A DNA stretch of 64,000 nucleotides from Acinetobacter sp. YWS30-1 (GTDB taxonomy: Bacteria > Pseudomonadota > Gammaproteobacteria > Pseudomonadales > Moraxellaceae): NCBI RefSeq assembly GCF_033558715.1, contig NZ_CP114606.1:620001-684000 (forward strand), in the 5' to 3' direction. The notes below the pieces were generated by a model. It was not told where the DNA came from and ran no database searches. It saw only the letters and a list, made by a program, of their open reading frames with translations. This document shows, piece after piece, positions 8,844-20,466 of this stretch. Position numbers and translations under genes: made by a program. Within the stretch, counting starts at the first letter, position 1. Each line of letters opens with the position of its first letter.

Positions 8844-11800
8844 ATGCGTTTAAGCAGTTTAAAACTTTCAGGCTTCAAATCTTTTGCTGACAGTACCACC
8901 TTACACTTCAAGGATAACCGGACTGCAGTGGTGGGACCCAATGGTTGTGGTAAATCAAATGTGATTGATGCCATACGCTGGGTGATGGGTGAGTCCAGTG
9001 CGCGCCAACTACGTGGTGGCAGCATGCAGGATGTGATTTTTACCGGAACAGCCAAGCGCAAACCGGTGGGCATCGCCAGTGTAGAACTGCGTTTTGATAA
9101 TACTTATGGCAAGCTGGGCGGTGCGTATAATGCCTATAATGAGCTGGCAGTGCGTCGTCAGGTCAACCGTGATGGCAAGTCTGAATATTTCCTGAATGGC
9201 ACTAAATGCCGACGTCGTGATATTACCGATATTTTCTTGGGAACCGGTCTGGGGCCGCGTTCTTATGCAATTATTGAACAGGGCATGATTAACCGTCTGG
9301 TAGATGCCAAGCCGGAAGAAATGCGGGTTTTTATTGAAGAAGCTGCCGGGGTTTCCCGTTATCAGGCACGTCGCCGCGAGACCATGCTGCATCTGGATCA
9401 CACGACGCAGAACCTGTCGCGTCTGGAAGATATTGCCTCTGAACTCAAGTCTCAGCTTAAAACCTTGAAACGCCAGTCAGAAACTGCCATTCAATATAAG
9501 GAACTGGAAGGCCAGATCCGTACCATCAAGATTGAAATCCTGTCGTTCCAGTGTGAGCAGAGCCAGCGTCTGCAAGAAGAATATACTGTGCAGATGAATA
9601 CGCTGGGCGAGAATTTTAAGCTGGTACGTTCTGAATTGACTACTGTTGAGCATGATCTGGGAGCGACCAGTGAACTGTTCCAGCGCTTGATTCAACAGTC
9701 CACACCGCTACAAACTGAATGGCAACAGGCTGAGAAAAAGCTCAGCGAACTGGAAATGACCCTGCAGCAAAAGCAGTCCTTATTGCAGCAGAACTCAAGC
9801 AGTCTGGTGAAGCTGGAAGAACAAAAAGCACAAACCAAAGAACGTTTACAGCTGATTGAATTGCAACTGGACACCCTGCATCAACAACTCGAAGATCAGA
9901 CTGCACAATTGCAGAAGCAGGAAGGTCAAAGTCAGGAACAAAACCAGGGTCTGACTGATCTGAAATCCCAGCAAGGCACAATTGCTGCCCAGTTTGCTCA
10001 AATTAAAACCCAGGTTGAGCAACAGCAACAACGTAAACAGCAAATGCTGGCGCAAAGTGAACAGCTGGCTAAAAATATTGTCCGGATTGAACAGCAAAAA
10101 GAAACCTTGCAACAGCAGGCAGCACAAATTCAGCAGCAGGCGCAGCAAGATGAGCTGGAACAGTATCAGACTGATAGAGCTGAAACTGAACAGCAAATCA
10201 CTGGCTTTGAGGCTCAGCTCAAAACACTGAAAACTGAGCTTGAGCAGCTACAGGCAGAACAGGCAAGCCAGCAGCAATTGCTCATGCAGCTGAAATCAGA
10301 AATTCAGGTGCTGCAATCAGAACGCAAAAACCTGAGCCAGTTACTGACCAAAGCCAATCCAAACGCCAAAGCGGATGCGGTGCAGTTAATGCAAGTGCTG
10401 AAGCTGAATCCACAGGCCAAAGCTTATGCCAGTTTGATTGAAAAGTTCCTGGCGAAATGGCTTTCTGCACAAGTATTAGAAGAAACTGAGCATTTTCTGG
10501 AAAATAGTGCACGCCAGCTCAAAGCTCAGACGACACAGGATAATATTCAGCTTGATGGACTCCCTTGTTTAGCAGACTGGATTGAAGCACCTCAATATTC
10601 GCTCTGGCAACAGGTGGCCGTAGCTGAGAACTTTAAACAGGCGCTTGGTTTACAAACGCAGTTGCATACAGGCCAGTCGATCTTAAGTCTGGATGGCTAT
10701 CATGTCGGTCCCGACTGGATGATTGCACTGGATTATGATGAAGCCAGTCAGGCGGGACAAGGGGCACTGAGTCATCGTATCCGTCTGGATGAAATCGAGC
10801 AGCAACTGGCTCAGCTTGAACCGAAATTCGCAGATCTAGAGCAACAGCTTCCTGAACTCACTGCTCAAGTAAAAGCTTTGCAAAGCCAGATTCAAAGCAT
10901 CAATGAGCAGCAGAAGCAGGCACAAAAGCAGTTACAACAGCTTGATCTGAACATTGCCAAAGTTCAGAGTGCGACGCAGGCCTTTGCGGTACAGAAACAG
11001 CAATTGCAGAACCAGTTACAGCAACTGGATGAGCAGCTGGAAGAAGATGCGATGCAGAAAGATGATCTGGAAATTGATCTGCATGCACTGAATCTGAAAC
11101 TGGAACAGGCACTGCCCAACTACAAGACCTTGCAATTTCAGTTGGAAGAACTCAATGCTCAACTTGAAGACTCACAGCTAGTCACTCAGCAGGCGCAGCA
11201 GGAATTAGAAGTACTGCGCCGTCAAACAGTACAAAGCCAGCAGCAGGCTGAACTGCTAGAAAAAGACCAGCTGTTTTTAAAAGAACAATATCAGCAGATT
11301 ATTGCGCAAATAGAACAGGCCAAAAAGTTTGTCGATCCGGTACAGCTGGAATTACCTGCTTTACAGAGCCAGTTCAATGAACAGGCACTGATCACGGAAA
11401 AACTGCAAAAAACCTGGGCAGACTGGCAGATCGAGCTGAATCAGATCCAGAGCAAGCAGCAGCACCTGAATGAGCAGCGCCATACTTTCCAGCAGCAAGA
11501 TGAACAATTGCGTACTGAACTTGAAGCCAAACGTCTGGCCTGGCAGGCAGCAAAATCCGATTTACAGCATTATTCAGAGCAGCTGAAAGAGTTGAATAGT
11601 GAAGTAATTTCAGGGCTAAATATTGATGTAAAAGTACATCAGGCTAAACTGGAAAAAGCACAGGCTCAATTCGATAAACTGGGTGCGGTGAATCTGGCAG
11701 CTTCTGAAGAGTATGAAGAAGTTTCGAAACGCTATGGCGAACTCAGCCATCAGATTCAGGACCTGGAAAATACCGTTGAACAGCTGCAGGCAGCAATGAA

Positions 11801-12296
11801 AAGTATTGATCAGGAAACCCGTAAGCTGTTTATGAATACTTTCGATCAGGTCAATGCCGAGCTGCAAAACCTGTTCCCGAAAGTATTTGAGGGTGGTGAG
11901 GCGAGTTTAAGTCTTGAAGATGGATGGCAATCGGGTGTAAAACTGATGGCACGCCCACCAGGCAAGCGCAATAGCTCACTGGCACTGCTTTCTGGTGGTG
12001 AAAAGGCTTTAACTGCATTAGCACTGGTCTTTGCAATTTTCCGCTTAAATCCGGCACCATTCTGTGTATTGGACGAAGTGGATGCACCGCTGGACGATGC
12101 CAATGTGGGACGTTTTTGTAATTTAGTCAAAGAGCTTTCTGAACAAGTGCAATTTATTTATATTACCCATAACAAACTTGCAATGATGATGGCGACTGAT
12201 CTTTTAGGTGTAACCATGCCTGAACCGGGAACCTCAAAATTAGTGACAGTAAATTTGGAACAGGCAAAAGAATACGGCTTAGCTGCGGAGGTATAA
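8844..12296 (+). CDS. smc: chromosome partition protein Smc
   Basis: 1150 residues from the ATG at 8844 (MRLSSLKLSGFKSF), which has AGGAC upstream; an in-frame GTG at 8808 lies inside the previous gene and is less likely. It is the ATPase core of the Smc-ScpAB condensin that compacts and segregates the chromosome. Walker A is GPNGCGKSNVIDA at about residues 32-44; two glutamine-rich coiled coils flank a hinge near residues 500-620; the C-terminal head has the signature LLSGGEKALTALAL and Walker B FCVLDEVDAPLDD. The partners scpA and scpB are in this window at 35.4-36.8 kb. The presence of Smc rather than MukB fits Acinetobacter. Confidence 0.96.
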   Translation: MRLSSLKLSGFKSFADSTTLHFKDNRTAVVGPNGCGKSNVIDAIRWVMGESSARQLRGGSMQDVIFTGTAKRKPVGIASVELRFDNTYGKLGGAYNAYNELAVRRQVNRDGKSEYFLNGTKCRRRDITDIFLGTGLGPRSYAIIEQGMINRLVDAKPEEMRVFIEEAAGVSRYQARRRETMLHLDHTTQNLSRLEDIASELKSQLKTLKRQSETAIQYKELEGQIRTIKIEILSFQCEQSQRLQEEYTVQMNTLGENFKLVRSELTTVEHDLGATSELFQRLIQQSTPLQTEWQQAEKKLSELEMTLQQKQSLLQQNSSSLVKLEEQKAQTKERLQLIELQLDTLHQQLEDQTAQLQKQEGQSQEQNQGLTDLKSQQGTIAAQFAQIKTQVEQQQQRKQQMLAQSEQLAKNIVRIEQQKETLQQQAAQIQQQAQQDELEQYQTDRAETEQQITGFEAQLKTLKTELEQLQAEQASQQQLLMQLKSEIQVLQSERKNLSQLLTKANPNAKADAVQLMQVLKLNPQAKAYASLIEKFLAKWLSAQVLEETEHFLENSARQLKAQTTQDNIQLDGLPCLADWIEAPQYSLWQQVAVAENFKQALGLQTQLHTGQSILSLDGYHVGPDWMIALDYDEASQAGQGALSHRIRLDEIEQQLAQLEPKFADLEQQLPELTAQVKALQSQIQSINEQQKQAQKQLQQLDLNIAKVQSATQAFAVQKQQLQNQLQQLDEQLEEDAMQKDDLEIDLHALNLKLEQALPNYKTLQFQLEELNAQLEDSQLVTQQAQQELEVLRRQTVQSQQQAELLEKDQLFLKEQYQQIIAQIEQAKKFVDPVQLELPALQSQFNEQALITEKLQKTWADWQIELNQIQSKQQHLNEQRHTFQQQDEQLRTELEAKRLAWQAAKSDLQHYSEQLKELNSEVISGLNIDVKVHQAKLEKAQAQFDKLGAVNLAASEEYEEVSKRYGELSHQIQDLENTVEQLQAAMKSIDQETRKLFMNTFDQVNAELQNLFPKVFEGGEASLSLEDGWQSGVKLMARPPGKRNSSLALLSGGEKALTALALVFAIFRLNPAPFCVLDEVDAPLDDANVGRFCNLVKELSEQVQFIYITHNKLAMMMATDLLGVTMPEPGTSKLVTVNLEQAKEYGLAAEV

Positions 12297-12297
12297 C

Positions 12298-13293
12298 ATG
12301 GAAATCACCACAATTATCGGGATTGTTATTGCAATTGTGATTATGCTATTCGGCATAAGACTGATCTTGAAAAAACCTGCGGAGGCTGTACCGTCACTGG
12401 ATGCGGATCTTCATATTGATCCTGACAGCCAGACTCCGGTTATTCCGAGGCATGTACGTTCTCAACTGTCTAAAACCGAAAGTCCGGCAGCTGCACGTGT
12501 TGAACCGAGTCTGAATGAAGAAGTGGTAGACAACATTGCACCTGAGACAGAACAAAAAGAAGCAGTCAAAGTAGAGCCAACTTTGACTGAAACCGCCCAG
12601 CCAGAAACCAAAGCAGCAAGTCCGCTCGATACACAGGTGGTTGCAGAGGAAGCAGCCAAAACAGAAGAAAACACTACGTCAGCTGAACAAGAAAACAAGC
12701 CTGAAACAGTAGAAGTAGCAGAAGAAGAAAAAGAGCCTAAAGCCGCTGAATTTAGCCTGAATAGTAATATTGAAAAAGCTGAAATTTCTGACTTTAATGA
12801 TGAAAGCAGTATTCTGGATGCACATCTCCATGAGCAAAAAATTGTGGATGAAGAATGTTCGCTAGCCAATGCTGAAACGATTATGTCATTGCATGTTTAT
12901 CCACAAGGCCGTGCACTGTCAGGTGAAAAAACCTTAAAAGTTTTACTGAAATATGGCCTGCGTTATGGTGAGTTGGCATGTTTCCATCGCTATAGTGAAG
13001 ATGGCTCAAAATTGCTATTTTCGGTGTTGCGTATGGCGGATACCGGTATGGAAGGTTTTGACCTAGAAACCCTGTCGACTGAAGAAGTCAAAGGTCTGGC
13101 ATTCTTCTTGGCTTTACCGCATAGCGATGTACAGAATGCTTTCGATACCATGGACAGCATTTCTCGTCTGATTGCGCGTGAAGTGGATGGTCTGGTTTAT
13201 GATCAGAACCAGCAGGAAATGACCCCGCAATTACGTGAATTCTGGCGTCATCAGGCGATTGATTATCGTGCTGGGCAGACTGCAGAAGTTTAA
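12298..13293 (+). CDS. zipA: cell division protein ZipA
   Basis: 331 residues. ZipA anchors and bundles FtsZ at the division site. It has the expected layout: a short N-terminal membrane helix (IIGIVIAIVIMLFGIRLIL), a long acidic Glu/Ala/Thr-rich linker from about residue 30 to 180, and a C-terminal FtsZ-binding domain (MSLHVYPQGRALSGEKTLK onward, with SVLRMADTGMEGFDLE). The start is 1 base after the smc stop, so it is translated in the smc operon. The zipA-ligA order that follows is common in gammaproteobacteria. Confidence 0.92.
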   Translation: MEITTIIGIVIAIVIMLFGIRLILKKPAEAVPSLDADLHIDPDSQTPVIPRHVRSQLSKTESPAAARVEPSLNEEVVDNIAPETEQKEAVKVEPTLTETAQPETKAASPLDTQVVAEEAAKTEENTTSAEQENKPETVEVAEEEKEPKAAEFSLNSNIEKAEISDFNDESSILDAHLHEQKIVDEECSLANAETIMSLHVYPQGRALSGEKTLKVLLKYGLRYGELACFHRYSEDGSKLLFSVLRMADTGMEGFDLETLSTEEVKGLAFFLALPHSDVQNAFDTMDSISRLIAREVDGLVYDQNQQEMTPQLREFWRHQAIDYRAGQTAEV

Positions 13294-13338
13294 GCTTCTT
13301 GAAACTAGATATTAAGATTTTTTAATAGCCAAAACTGA

Positions 13339-15420
<2,082 letters not shown>

Positions 15421-15444
15421 TTAGCTCTAAACAATGACTCAAAT

Positions 15445-15487
15445 AAAAAAGACACCCAGGATGATGAATCTTAAGGTGTCTTTTTTA
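15445..15487 (+). terminator. intrinsic terminator after ligA
   Basis: 12-base arms AAAAAAGACACC and GGTGTCTTTTTT around an 18-base loop, 25 bases after the ligA stop. Confidence 0.8.
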
Positions 15488-15642
15488 TTGCTAGTTCAAA
15501 ACTATAGGTGAATGAGAGGGGAGGATAGACAAATACAAGGACGGGTTCGGTAATGTAAGTTGAATTCACGTACAATAGATTCATTTGCAGGTATAGATCC
15601 TGCCTGATTGATTCTGTTCTCCCTTTGATGATTGGCATACAC

Positions 15643-16617
15643 ATGGCGCAAGCAAAGAAATCTTTTCCGCAACAAAAATCGCAATTACATGCACGAAATC
15701 TGCATCGCAGTCGTTATGATTTTCCTCAGCTGATCAAGACTTGTCCGGAACTTGCGCCTTTTGTCAGCCCGAATCAATATAACGATCTTTCAGTCAATTT
15801 TTCTGATCCACTGGCTGTGAAAATGCTCAATAAAGCATTGCTCAAGCATTTTTACGGCATTCAATATTGGGATATTCCTCAAGATTATCTTTGCCCACCG
15901 ATTCCGGGTAGAGCCGACTATATTCACTATTTGGCTGACCTGTTAAGTCTCAATAATAACGGTCAGATTCCAACAGGACACGCCGTTCACGTATTAGATA
16001 TTGGGGTAGGGGCGAACTGTATTTATCCGATCATTGGGCATCGTAGTTATGGTTGGAAATTTGTCGGCTCAGACATTCATTCGGCATCGGTTAAAAGCGC
16101 TCAATTTATCGTGGAGGCAAATCCGAATCTCAGGAAGGGGATTCAGATTCGATTGCAGAAGACACCCAGCAATATCTTCAAAGGTGTGATTAAACCTTCA
16201 GATCGTTTTGATTTGACCCTGTGTAACCCACCATTTCATGCTTCGCAAGATGAGGCAAATGCCACAGCAACGCAAAAATTACGCAAACTTGGCAAACCGG
16301 TTGATCGCTCTAAGGTGGTGTTAAACTTTGGCGGACAAAAGAACGAGCTGTGGTGTGACGGTGGAGAAGAACGCTTTGTTTGCCAGATGGTACAAGAGAG
16401 CACACAGTTTGCTGAGCAATGTCTTTGGTTTAGTACACTGGTTTCTAAGAAAACCACATTGCCTATGCTGTTAAATACCTTGCGTAAGTGCGGTGCAGTG
16501 GATGTAAAAACTATTAAAATGACGCAGGGGCAAAAAGAGAGTCGTTTTGTGGCTTGGACTTTTCTAGATACAAAGCAACAGCAAGCGTGGAAAAATGCGC
16601 GTTGGACTTCTGCTTAG
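15643..16617 (+). CDS. rlmF: 23S rRNA (adenine1618-N6)-methyltransferase RlmF
   Basis: About 324 residues. RlmF methylates A1618 of 23S rRNA. After a basic N-terminus come [16 protein letters not shown], the SAM-binding [15 protein letters not shown] and the catalytic NPPF ([13 protein letters not shown]), followed by [13 protein letters not shown], all close to E. coli RlmF (YbiN). The start is uncertain among TTG 15625, ATG 15628 and ATG 15643; none has a strong ribosome site, and the conserved part begins later. Confidence 0.9.
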   Translation: MAQAKKSFPQQKSQLHARNLHRSRYDFPQLIKTCPELAPFVSPNQYNDLSVNFSDPLAVKMLNKALLKHFYGIQYWDIPQDYLCPPIPGRADYIHYLADLLSLNNNGQIPTGHAVHVLDIGVGANCIYPIIGHRSYGWKFVGSDIHSASVKSAQFIVEANPNLRKGIQIRLQKTPSNIFKGVIKPSDRFDLTLCNPPFHASQDEANATATQKLRKLGKPVDRSKVVLNFGGQKNELWCDGGEERFVCQMVQESTQFAEQCLWFSTLVSKKTTLPMLLNTLRKCGAVDVKTIKMTQGQKESRFVAWTFLDTKQQQAWKNARWTSA

Positions 16618-16668
16618 CTTGTTTTTATGCAGGAATAGTGAGCTTGTGGGCGCATAAGTCGGTGTAGT

Positions 16669-16730
16669 AGCTCAAATTTAATCTGACAGACACCATAAAA
16701 AATCGGTCACTGTCAGATCAGGTTTGAGCT
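16669..16730. repeat. 62-base imperfect inverted repeat
   Basis: Arms at 16669-16689 and 16710-16730: AGCTCAAA and TTTGAGCT pair at the outside, ATCTGACAG and CTGTCAGAT inside, with a 4-base mismatch bulge between and a 20-base loop. It lies between the convergent rlmF and the reductase gene. It may be a bidirectional terminator, but no long T-run follows either arm. Confidence 0.7.
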
Positions 16731-16737
16731 CGTATAA

Positions 16738-17805
16738 TTAAGGAATATATTTCTTCACCACACCATCATCCAGCAATTGCTGGAAATGTTCGACCAAGCT
16801 TTCTTTTACTGGACGATATTCCAGACCGAGTTCATCCTTACTTTTTTGTGCATTAAAGAAAATTGGATAACCCATATTGAGTTCAACAAATTTACGGCTA
16901 AAGCCGGCCAGAGGACCAAAAATCTTGAAGGCCGTTTTTGGCAACTGGTTGCGTGGAAACGGGAATTTAGGACCAAACGCTTCACGCAGGATTTTACCCA
17001 TTTCTAGCAGGCTCAAAGTCTCACTACAGATAATATAACGGCCATGCGCTTCCGGATTAAATGCAGCACGGATATGGGCTTCCGCAACATCTTGAACATC
17101 CACCACACCATTCCACATTGGTGGAACACCCAGCAAGGTCATGCCATTGGCAAACTGTTGCAGAACTTCCACACTGCCTGATTGAGTATTAGGCGTTAAG
17201 GATTCCCCAAAGACCAGTGCCGGATTGATACAGATCAGGTCCCAGCGATCCTGTGCTTCCGCCATTTCCCAAGCTTTGCGTTCTGCCATGACTTTGGAAT
17301 ATGGATAAGGCTGATGGGTTTCTGAACTGGTGGTATTCCAGTGAGATTCATCAAAACTGGTATGCTCGGTTTGCAAAATATCAATCGCATCGCCATACGT
17401 TGAGGCAATACTTGAGGTGACAATCACACGTTTGACAGATTCAGTTTTATTGACGCTATTCAGCACATTTTGCGTACCCAGAATTGCCGGTTCAATAATG
17501 TCTTTGAGCGCATCTTTATAATTGGTGACCACAAAAGGCGAGGCCATATGAAAGACAATTTCACAACCTTCCATGGCCGCATCAAAAGAACCGGGCTTGA
17601 GCAGGTTAGCTTCAAACAGCTTTAAGGTCCCCGGGCTGCTGTCTGCAATTTGTTCAAGGTGCGTATAACTCTGGGTTTTATTCAGGTCACGTACAGTGGC
17701 GTGTACGGTATAACCTTGTTTTAAAAGTTTCTGGATCACCCAACTGGCGATATAGCCAGATGCGCCGGTGACCAGGACAGGTGCTGTGCTATGTTGTAAT
17801 GTCAT
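16738..17805 (-). CDS. NAD(P)-dependent epimerase/reductase (extended SDR, aldehyde reductase-like)
   Basis: 355 residues from the ATG at 17805. The Rossmann motif is LVTGASGYIASWVIQ (residues about 11-25), the VTSSIAST strand carries the catalytic serine area and YPYSK is the YxxxK catalytic pair. The overall pattern matches the cinnamoyl-CoA/dihydroflavonol reductase branch of extended SDRs, which in bacteria reduces assorted aldehydes and ketones. The substrate is unknown. An in-frame ATG at 17868 would add 21 residues with no domain value, so I chose the later start next to the Rossmann strand. It is transcribed alone, divergent from the bacterioferritin gene. Confidence 0.8.
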   Translation of the reverse strand: MTLQHSTAPVLVTGASGYIASWVIQKLLKQGYTVHATVRDLNKTQSYTHLEQIADSSPGTLKLFEANLLKPGSFDAAMEGCEIVFHMASPFVVTNYKDALKDIIEPAILGTQNVLNSVNKTESVKRVIVTSSIASTYGDAIDILQTEHTSFDESHWNTTSSETHQPYPYSKVMAERKAWEMAEAQDRWDLICINPALVFGESLTPNTQSGSVEVLQQFANGMTLLGVPPMWNGVVDVQDVAEAHIRAAFNPEAHGRYIICSETLSLLEMGKILREAFGPKFPFPRNQLPKTAFKIFGPLAGFSRKFVELNMGYPIFFNAQKSKDELGLEYRPVKESLVEHFQQLLDDGVVKKYIP

Positions 17806-18143
17806 ATTTAAACCGTTGTTGTTTTGACTTCTTTCATCGTAGGCACAATTATGCATGAACCAGGCCAAACAGGTGAGTCCAAGATAAAAATAAGCAACAA
17901 GATAAGTGCTTATTAATATTTACAAAAATTAACGTTTGAATATTCCAGCTTGCTGGATTGAATAAAAACGGAACGAAAAATGCAAGATATTGTTTTATAA
18001 ATGGGATTTGGCCGAACAGAGAGCGTAAATGCAAGTGCTTCTCATTTTAATTATATAAAAATCAGACATTTACCATAATTTTACTTTTGCAAATCAAAAA
18101 TCTTTTCTCCATAATAAGATGATAAAAGCAGGGAGTAATTCAA
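17806..18143. other. divergent intergenic region between reductase and bacterioferritin genes
   Basis: 338 AT-rich bases with promoters for both flanking genes presumably inside. An interrupted palindrome ATAAG-TG-CTTAT at 17902-17913 is a possible operator. I see no convincing Fur box and no coding potential. Confidence 0.4.
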
Positions 18144-18608
18144 ATGCGCGGTAATCCAGAAGTCGTAGATTATTTAAATATGCTGATCGGTGGCGAACTG
18201 GCTGCTCGTGATCAATACCTGATTCACTCTCGTATGTATGAAGATTGGGGTCTGACGAAAATCTTTGAACGCATCGACCATGAAATGCAGGAAGAAGCAC
18301 AGCATGCAGATGCCCTGATTCGTCGTGTCCTGTTCCTTGAAGGTACGCCAAATATGCAGCGTGACGATATTGAAGTTGGTGAAGATGTGGTGACCTGCCT
18401 GAAAGCTGACCTGAAGCTTGAGTATCATGTCCGTGAAAAGCTGGCTCAAGGGGTAAAACTTTGTGAAGAGAAGGGTGATTATGTGACCCGTGACATGCTG
18501 CGCCAGCAAATGTCAGATACGGAAGAAGACCATACTTACTGGTTAGAAAAACAGTTACGTTTAATCGAGCTGATTGGTCTGCAAAACTATATCCAGTCGC
18601 AAATGTAA
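18144..18608 (+). CDS. bacterioferritin-like ferritin lacking the heme-ligand methionine
   Basis: 154 residues, full length for the 24-subunit bacterioferritin family that stores iron. The ferroxidase ligands align well: E18, E51, H54, E93, E127 and H130. The residue at the heme-ligand position 52, methionine in E. coli Bfr, is alanine here (EEAQHA versus DEMKHA), so this protein probably cannot bind the inter-subunit heme. Similar heme-free members are known, such as Pseudomonas FtnA-type proteins. GGGAG lies 10 bases before the ATG. A strong terminator follows. The next genes encode an ExbB/ExbD/TonB system, on the opposite strand. Confidence 0.88.
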   Translation: MRGNPEVVDYLNMLIGGELAARDQYLIHSRMYEDWGLTKIFERIDHEMQEEAQHADALIRRVLFLEGTPNMQRDDIEVGEDVVTCLKADLKLEYHVREKLAQGVKLCEEKGDYVTRDMLRQQMSDTEEDHTYWLEKQLRLIELIGLQNYIQSQM

Positions 18609-18621
18609 GATATTGAATAAT

Positions 18622-18649
18622 AAAAAACCCAGCACATGCTGGGTTTTTT
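18622..18649. terminator. bidirectional intrinsic terminator after the ferritin gene
   Basis: Arms AAAAAACCCAGCA and TGCTGGGTTTTTT form a long perfect hairpin between the convergent ferritin and exbD genes. Confidence 0.9.
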
Positions 18650-18661
18650 GATTCTGTAGAT

Positions 18662-19099
18662 TTAAGAATTGTTATTGCTGACAATCCCGATTTTTTTCAC
18701 TTCCAGACGCTGAGCCGCAGCCATCACCATCGCGATATGCTTGTATTCAGTTGCACGATCAGCCTTGATTTTAATCTGATCCTGATCGGCTTTTTGCGCC
18801 ACGGTCTTGAATAAGGCTTCCAGCGCTTGAGCATTGGCCACCGGCTGATCATTCCAGAAGATCTGGCCTTGAGCATCGAGACGCAAATTCACAATCTCTG
18901 GCGGTTTTTCCTCAGTCGGTGGTGGTGTACCATTCGGCAGGTTGATATTAATCAAATTATTCGGCAATGGAATAGTGATAATAAACATAATCAGCAAGAC
19001 CAGCATGACATCAATCAATGGTGTCATGTTGACGTCCAGCATTACATCATCATCCTGATTTGAGCCAACATTCATTCCCATAACTGGATTCTCCCTCAA
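18662..19099 (-). CDS. exbD: ExbD/TolR-family protein (second copy)
   Basis: 145 residues. One N-terminal membrane helix (MLVLLIMFIITIPL) preceded by the family motif DVNMTPLIDVMLVLL, whose aspartate takes part in proton use, then a periplasmic domain. It works with ExbB to energise TonB. It follows the other exbD by 2 bases and is the last gene of the tonB-exbB-exbD-exbD operon. Two different ExbD proteins with one ExbB are found in several xanthomonads and related bacteria; whether both join one complex is unknown. Confidence 0.9.
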   Translation of the reverse strand: MRENPVMGMNVGSNQDDDVMLDVNMTPLIDVMLVLLIMFIITIPLPNNLININLPNGTPPPTEEKPPEIVNLRLDAQGQIFWNDQPVANAQALEALFKTVAQKADQDQIKIKADRATEYKHIAMVMAAAQRLEVKKIGIVSNNNS

Positions 19100-19101
19100 T
19101 C

Positions 19102-19527
19102 TTAAGGTGAAGTGGGCGGGGTCGTGACAAATGCAATCTTGCCAATACCTGCTTGCTGGGTAGTACTGATGACCTGATCAATCGCTTCAAAAGCTGTTCT
19201 TTGATCACCGCGAATATGCACCTCAGGCTGAGGACGTTTCTGGGCTTCTGCCTGTAAACGGGTCAGTAAAATTGCCTTGTCCGGAATATAGGATTCATTC
19301 CAGAAAATATCGCCATTTTTATTGACTGCCAGCTGGATATTTTCCGGCTTGGTTTCATACGGGACATTACGTTCTTCAGGCAGATCGACCGGTACGGTAT
19401 GAATTGCAACCGGTACTGTAATCAGAAAAATAATCAGCAGTACCAGCATCACATCAACCAGAGGCGTGGTATTAATGGTACCAATGACCTCATCATCGCT
19501 GTCGTTTGAATTGACCATCATTCCCAT
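19102..19527 (-). CDS. exbD: ExbD/TolR-family protein (first copy)
   Basis: 141 residues. Motif TINTTPLVDVMLVLLIIFLIT gives the conserved aspartate and membrane helix, followed by a periplasmic domain with LPEERNVPYETKPENIQL. It is 15 bases behind exbB and 2 bases before the second exbD. Its sequence is clearly different from that copy outside the helix, so this is an old duplication rather than a recent one. Confidence 0.9.
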   Translation of the reverse strand: MGMMVNSNDSDDEVIGTINTTPLVDVMLVLLIIFLITVPVAIHTVPVDLPEERNVPYETKPENIQLAVNKNGDIFWNESYIPDKAILLTRLQAEAQKRPQPEVHIRGDQRTAFEAIDQVISTTQQAGIGKIAFVTTPPTSP

Positions 19528-19542
19528 GGTTGACCCCCATTT

Positions 19543-20427
19543 TTATTTTGTGTCGCGGTGAACAGGATTGTTTGAGCTGATTTCGCCGCTCAGTAGTACA
19601 GCATGCAGGTCAGAACCGAAGGTACGAACTTCTTCCATTACAGCTTTATTACGGCGAGTTAACCAGTTGTAACCAAGTACTGCCGGAACTGCCACAGCCA
19701 GACCGATTGCAGTCATGATCAGTGCTTCACCGACCGGACCAGCAACTTTATCGATTGATGCCTGTCCTGAAATACCAATTGCAGTCAAGGCATGGTAAAT
19801 GCCCCAAACGGTACCAAACAGACCTACGAAAGGTGCTGTAGAACCGACTGTAGCAAGGAAGGCCAGACCGCCACTCAGATGGCTTTGAATCTTGTCGACT
19901 GCGCGTGAAATAGAAATCGTAACCCAGGTATTAAAGTCGATACGCTCAAGTAAAGTACCGCCATGGTTTTTGGTTGACTTGATGCCTTTTTCAGCGATAA
20001 AACGATATACGCTGGCTTCATCCAGATTTTGCGCTGCATTGTCCAATGAAGAAGATTCCCAGAACTGATGCTCTGCTTCTTTGGCTTGTTTGCGAATCTT
20101 GCCTTGTTGCAAGCACTTGGTGATCATGATGTACCAGGTACCGATTGACATGATCACCAGAATGAACAGGGTCACTTTAGACACCATGTCACCTTCTTTC
20201 CACATGGCTTCCAGACCATAAGGGTTGCTGGCAGGTTTTTCAGCTGCAGCAGGTGCTGGCGGTGTAGGCTCAGCGACAGTCGCAGGAGTTGGGGTTGCCG
20301 TTTCAGTGACTGTCGTTGCAGGTGTAGGGGATTCTTCAGCAAATACGGTTTGCAAAGGTAGTAAAGTACTTGCCGCAATGACACTTGCAGCAGTGATATT
20401 TTTTAAAGTGTGTCGTGCGTTTTTCAT
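19543..20427 (-). CDS. exbB: ExbB proton-channel protein with signal-like N-terminus
   Basis: 294 residues from the ATG at 20427, which has GAGGAG 8 bases upstream; the ATG at 20442 overlaps that site. It forms the proton channel that drives TonB. Unlike short E. coli ExbB, it starts with a probable signal peptide (about 30 residues ending VFAEE), then an Ala/Pro/Thr-rich stretch to residue 65, then three membrane helices with the MotA/TolQ/ExbB core (VGSTAPFVGLFGTVWGIYHA and EALIMTAIGLAVAVPAVLGYN). This long form is known from other proteobacteria. It is between tonB and exbD. Confidence 0.9.
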   Translation of the reverse strand: MKNARHTLKNITAASVIAASTLLPLQTVFAEESPTPATTVTETATPTPATVAEPTPPAPAAAEKPASNPYGLEAMWKEGDMVSKVTLFILVIMSIGTWYIMITKCLQQGKIRKQAKEAEHQFWESSSLDNAAQNLDEASVYRFIAEKGIKSTKNHGGTLLERIDFNTWVTISISRAVDKIQSHLSGGLAFLATVGSTAPFVGLFGTVWGIYHALTAIGISGQASIDKVAGPVGEALIMTAIGLAVAVPAVLGYNWLTRRNKAVMEEVRTFGSDLHAVLLSGEISSNNPVHRDTK

Positions 20428-20466
20428 AATGAATCTCCTCATTTTGTTTTTAATCTGTTGTCTGGA

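Noticed and set aside
9842..11112. Glutamine-rich repeated sequence in smc
   Set aside because: CAG/CAA-rich coding sequence of the coiled coils, not a DNA repeat array or CRISPR.
17990..18143. Fur box before the ferritin gene
   Set aside because: Some AT-rich sequence loosely resembles one, but no adequate match to the consensus was found.
18094..18684. 196-residue open frame on the minus strand across the ferritin gene
   Set aside because: It lies wholly antisense to a clearly real bacterioferritin gene and runs through its terminator; no family features.
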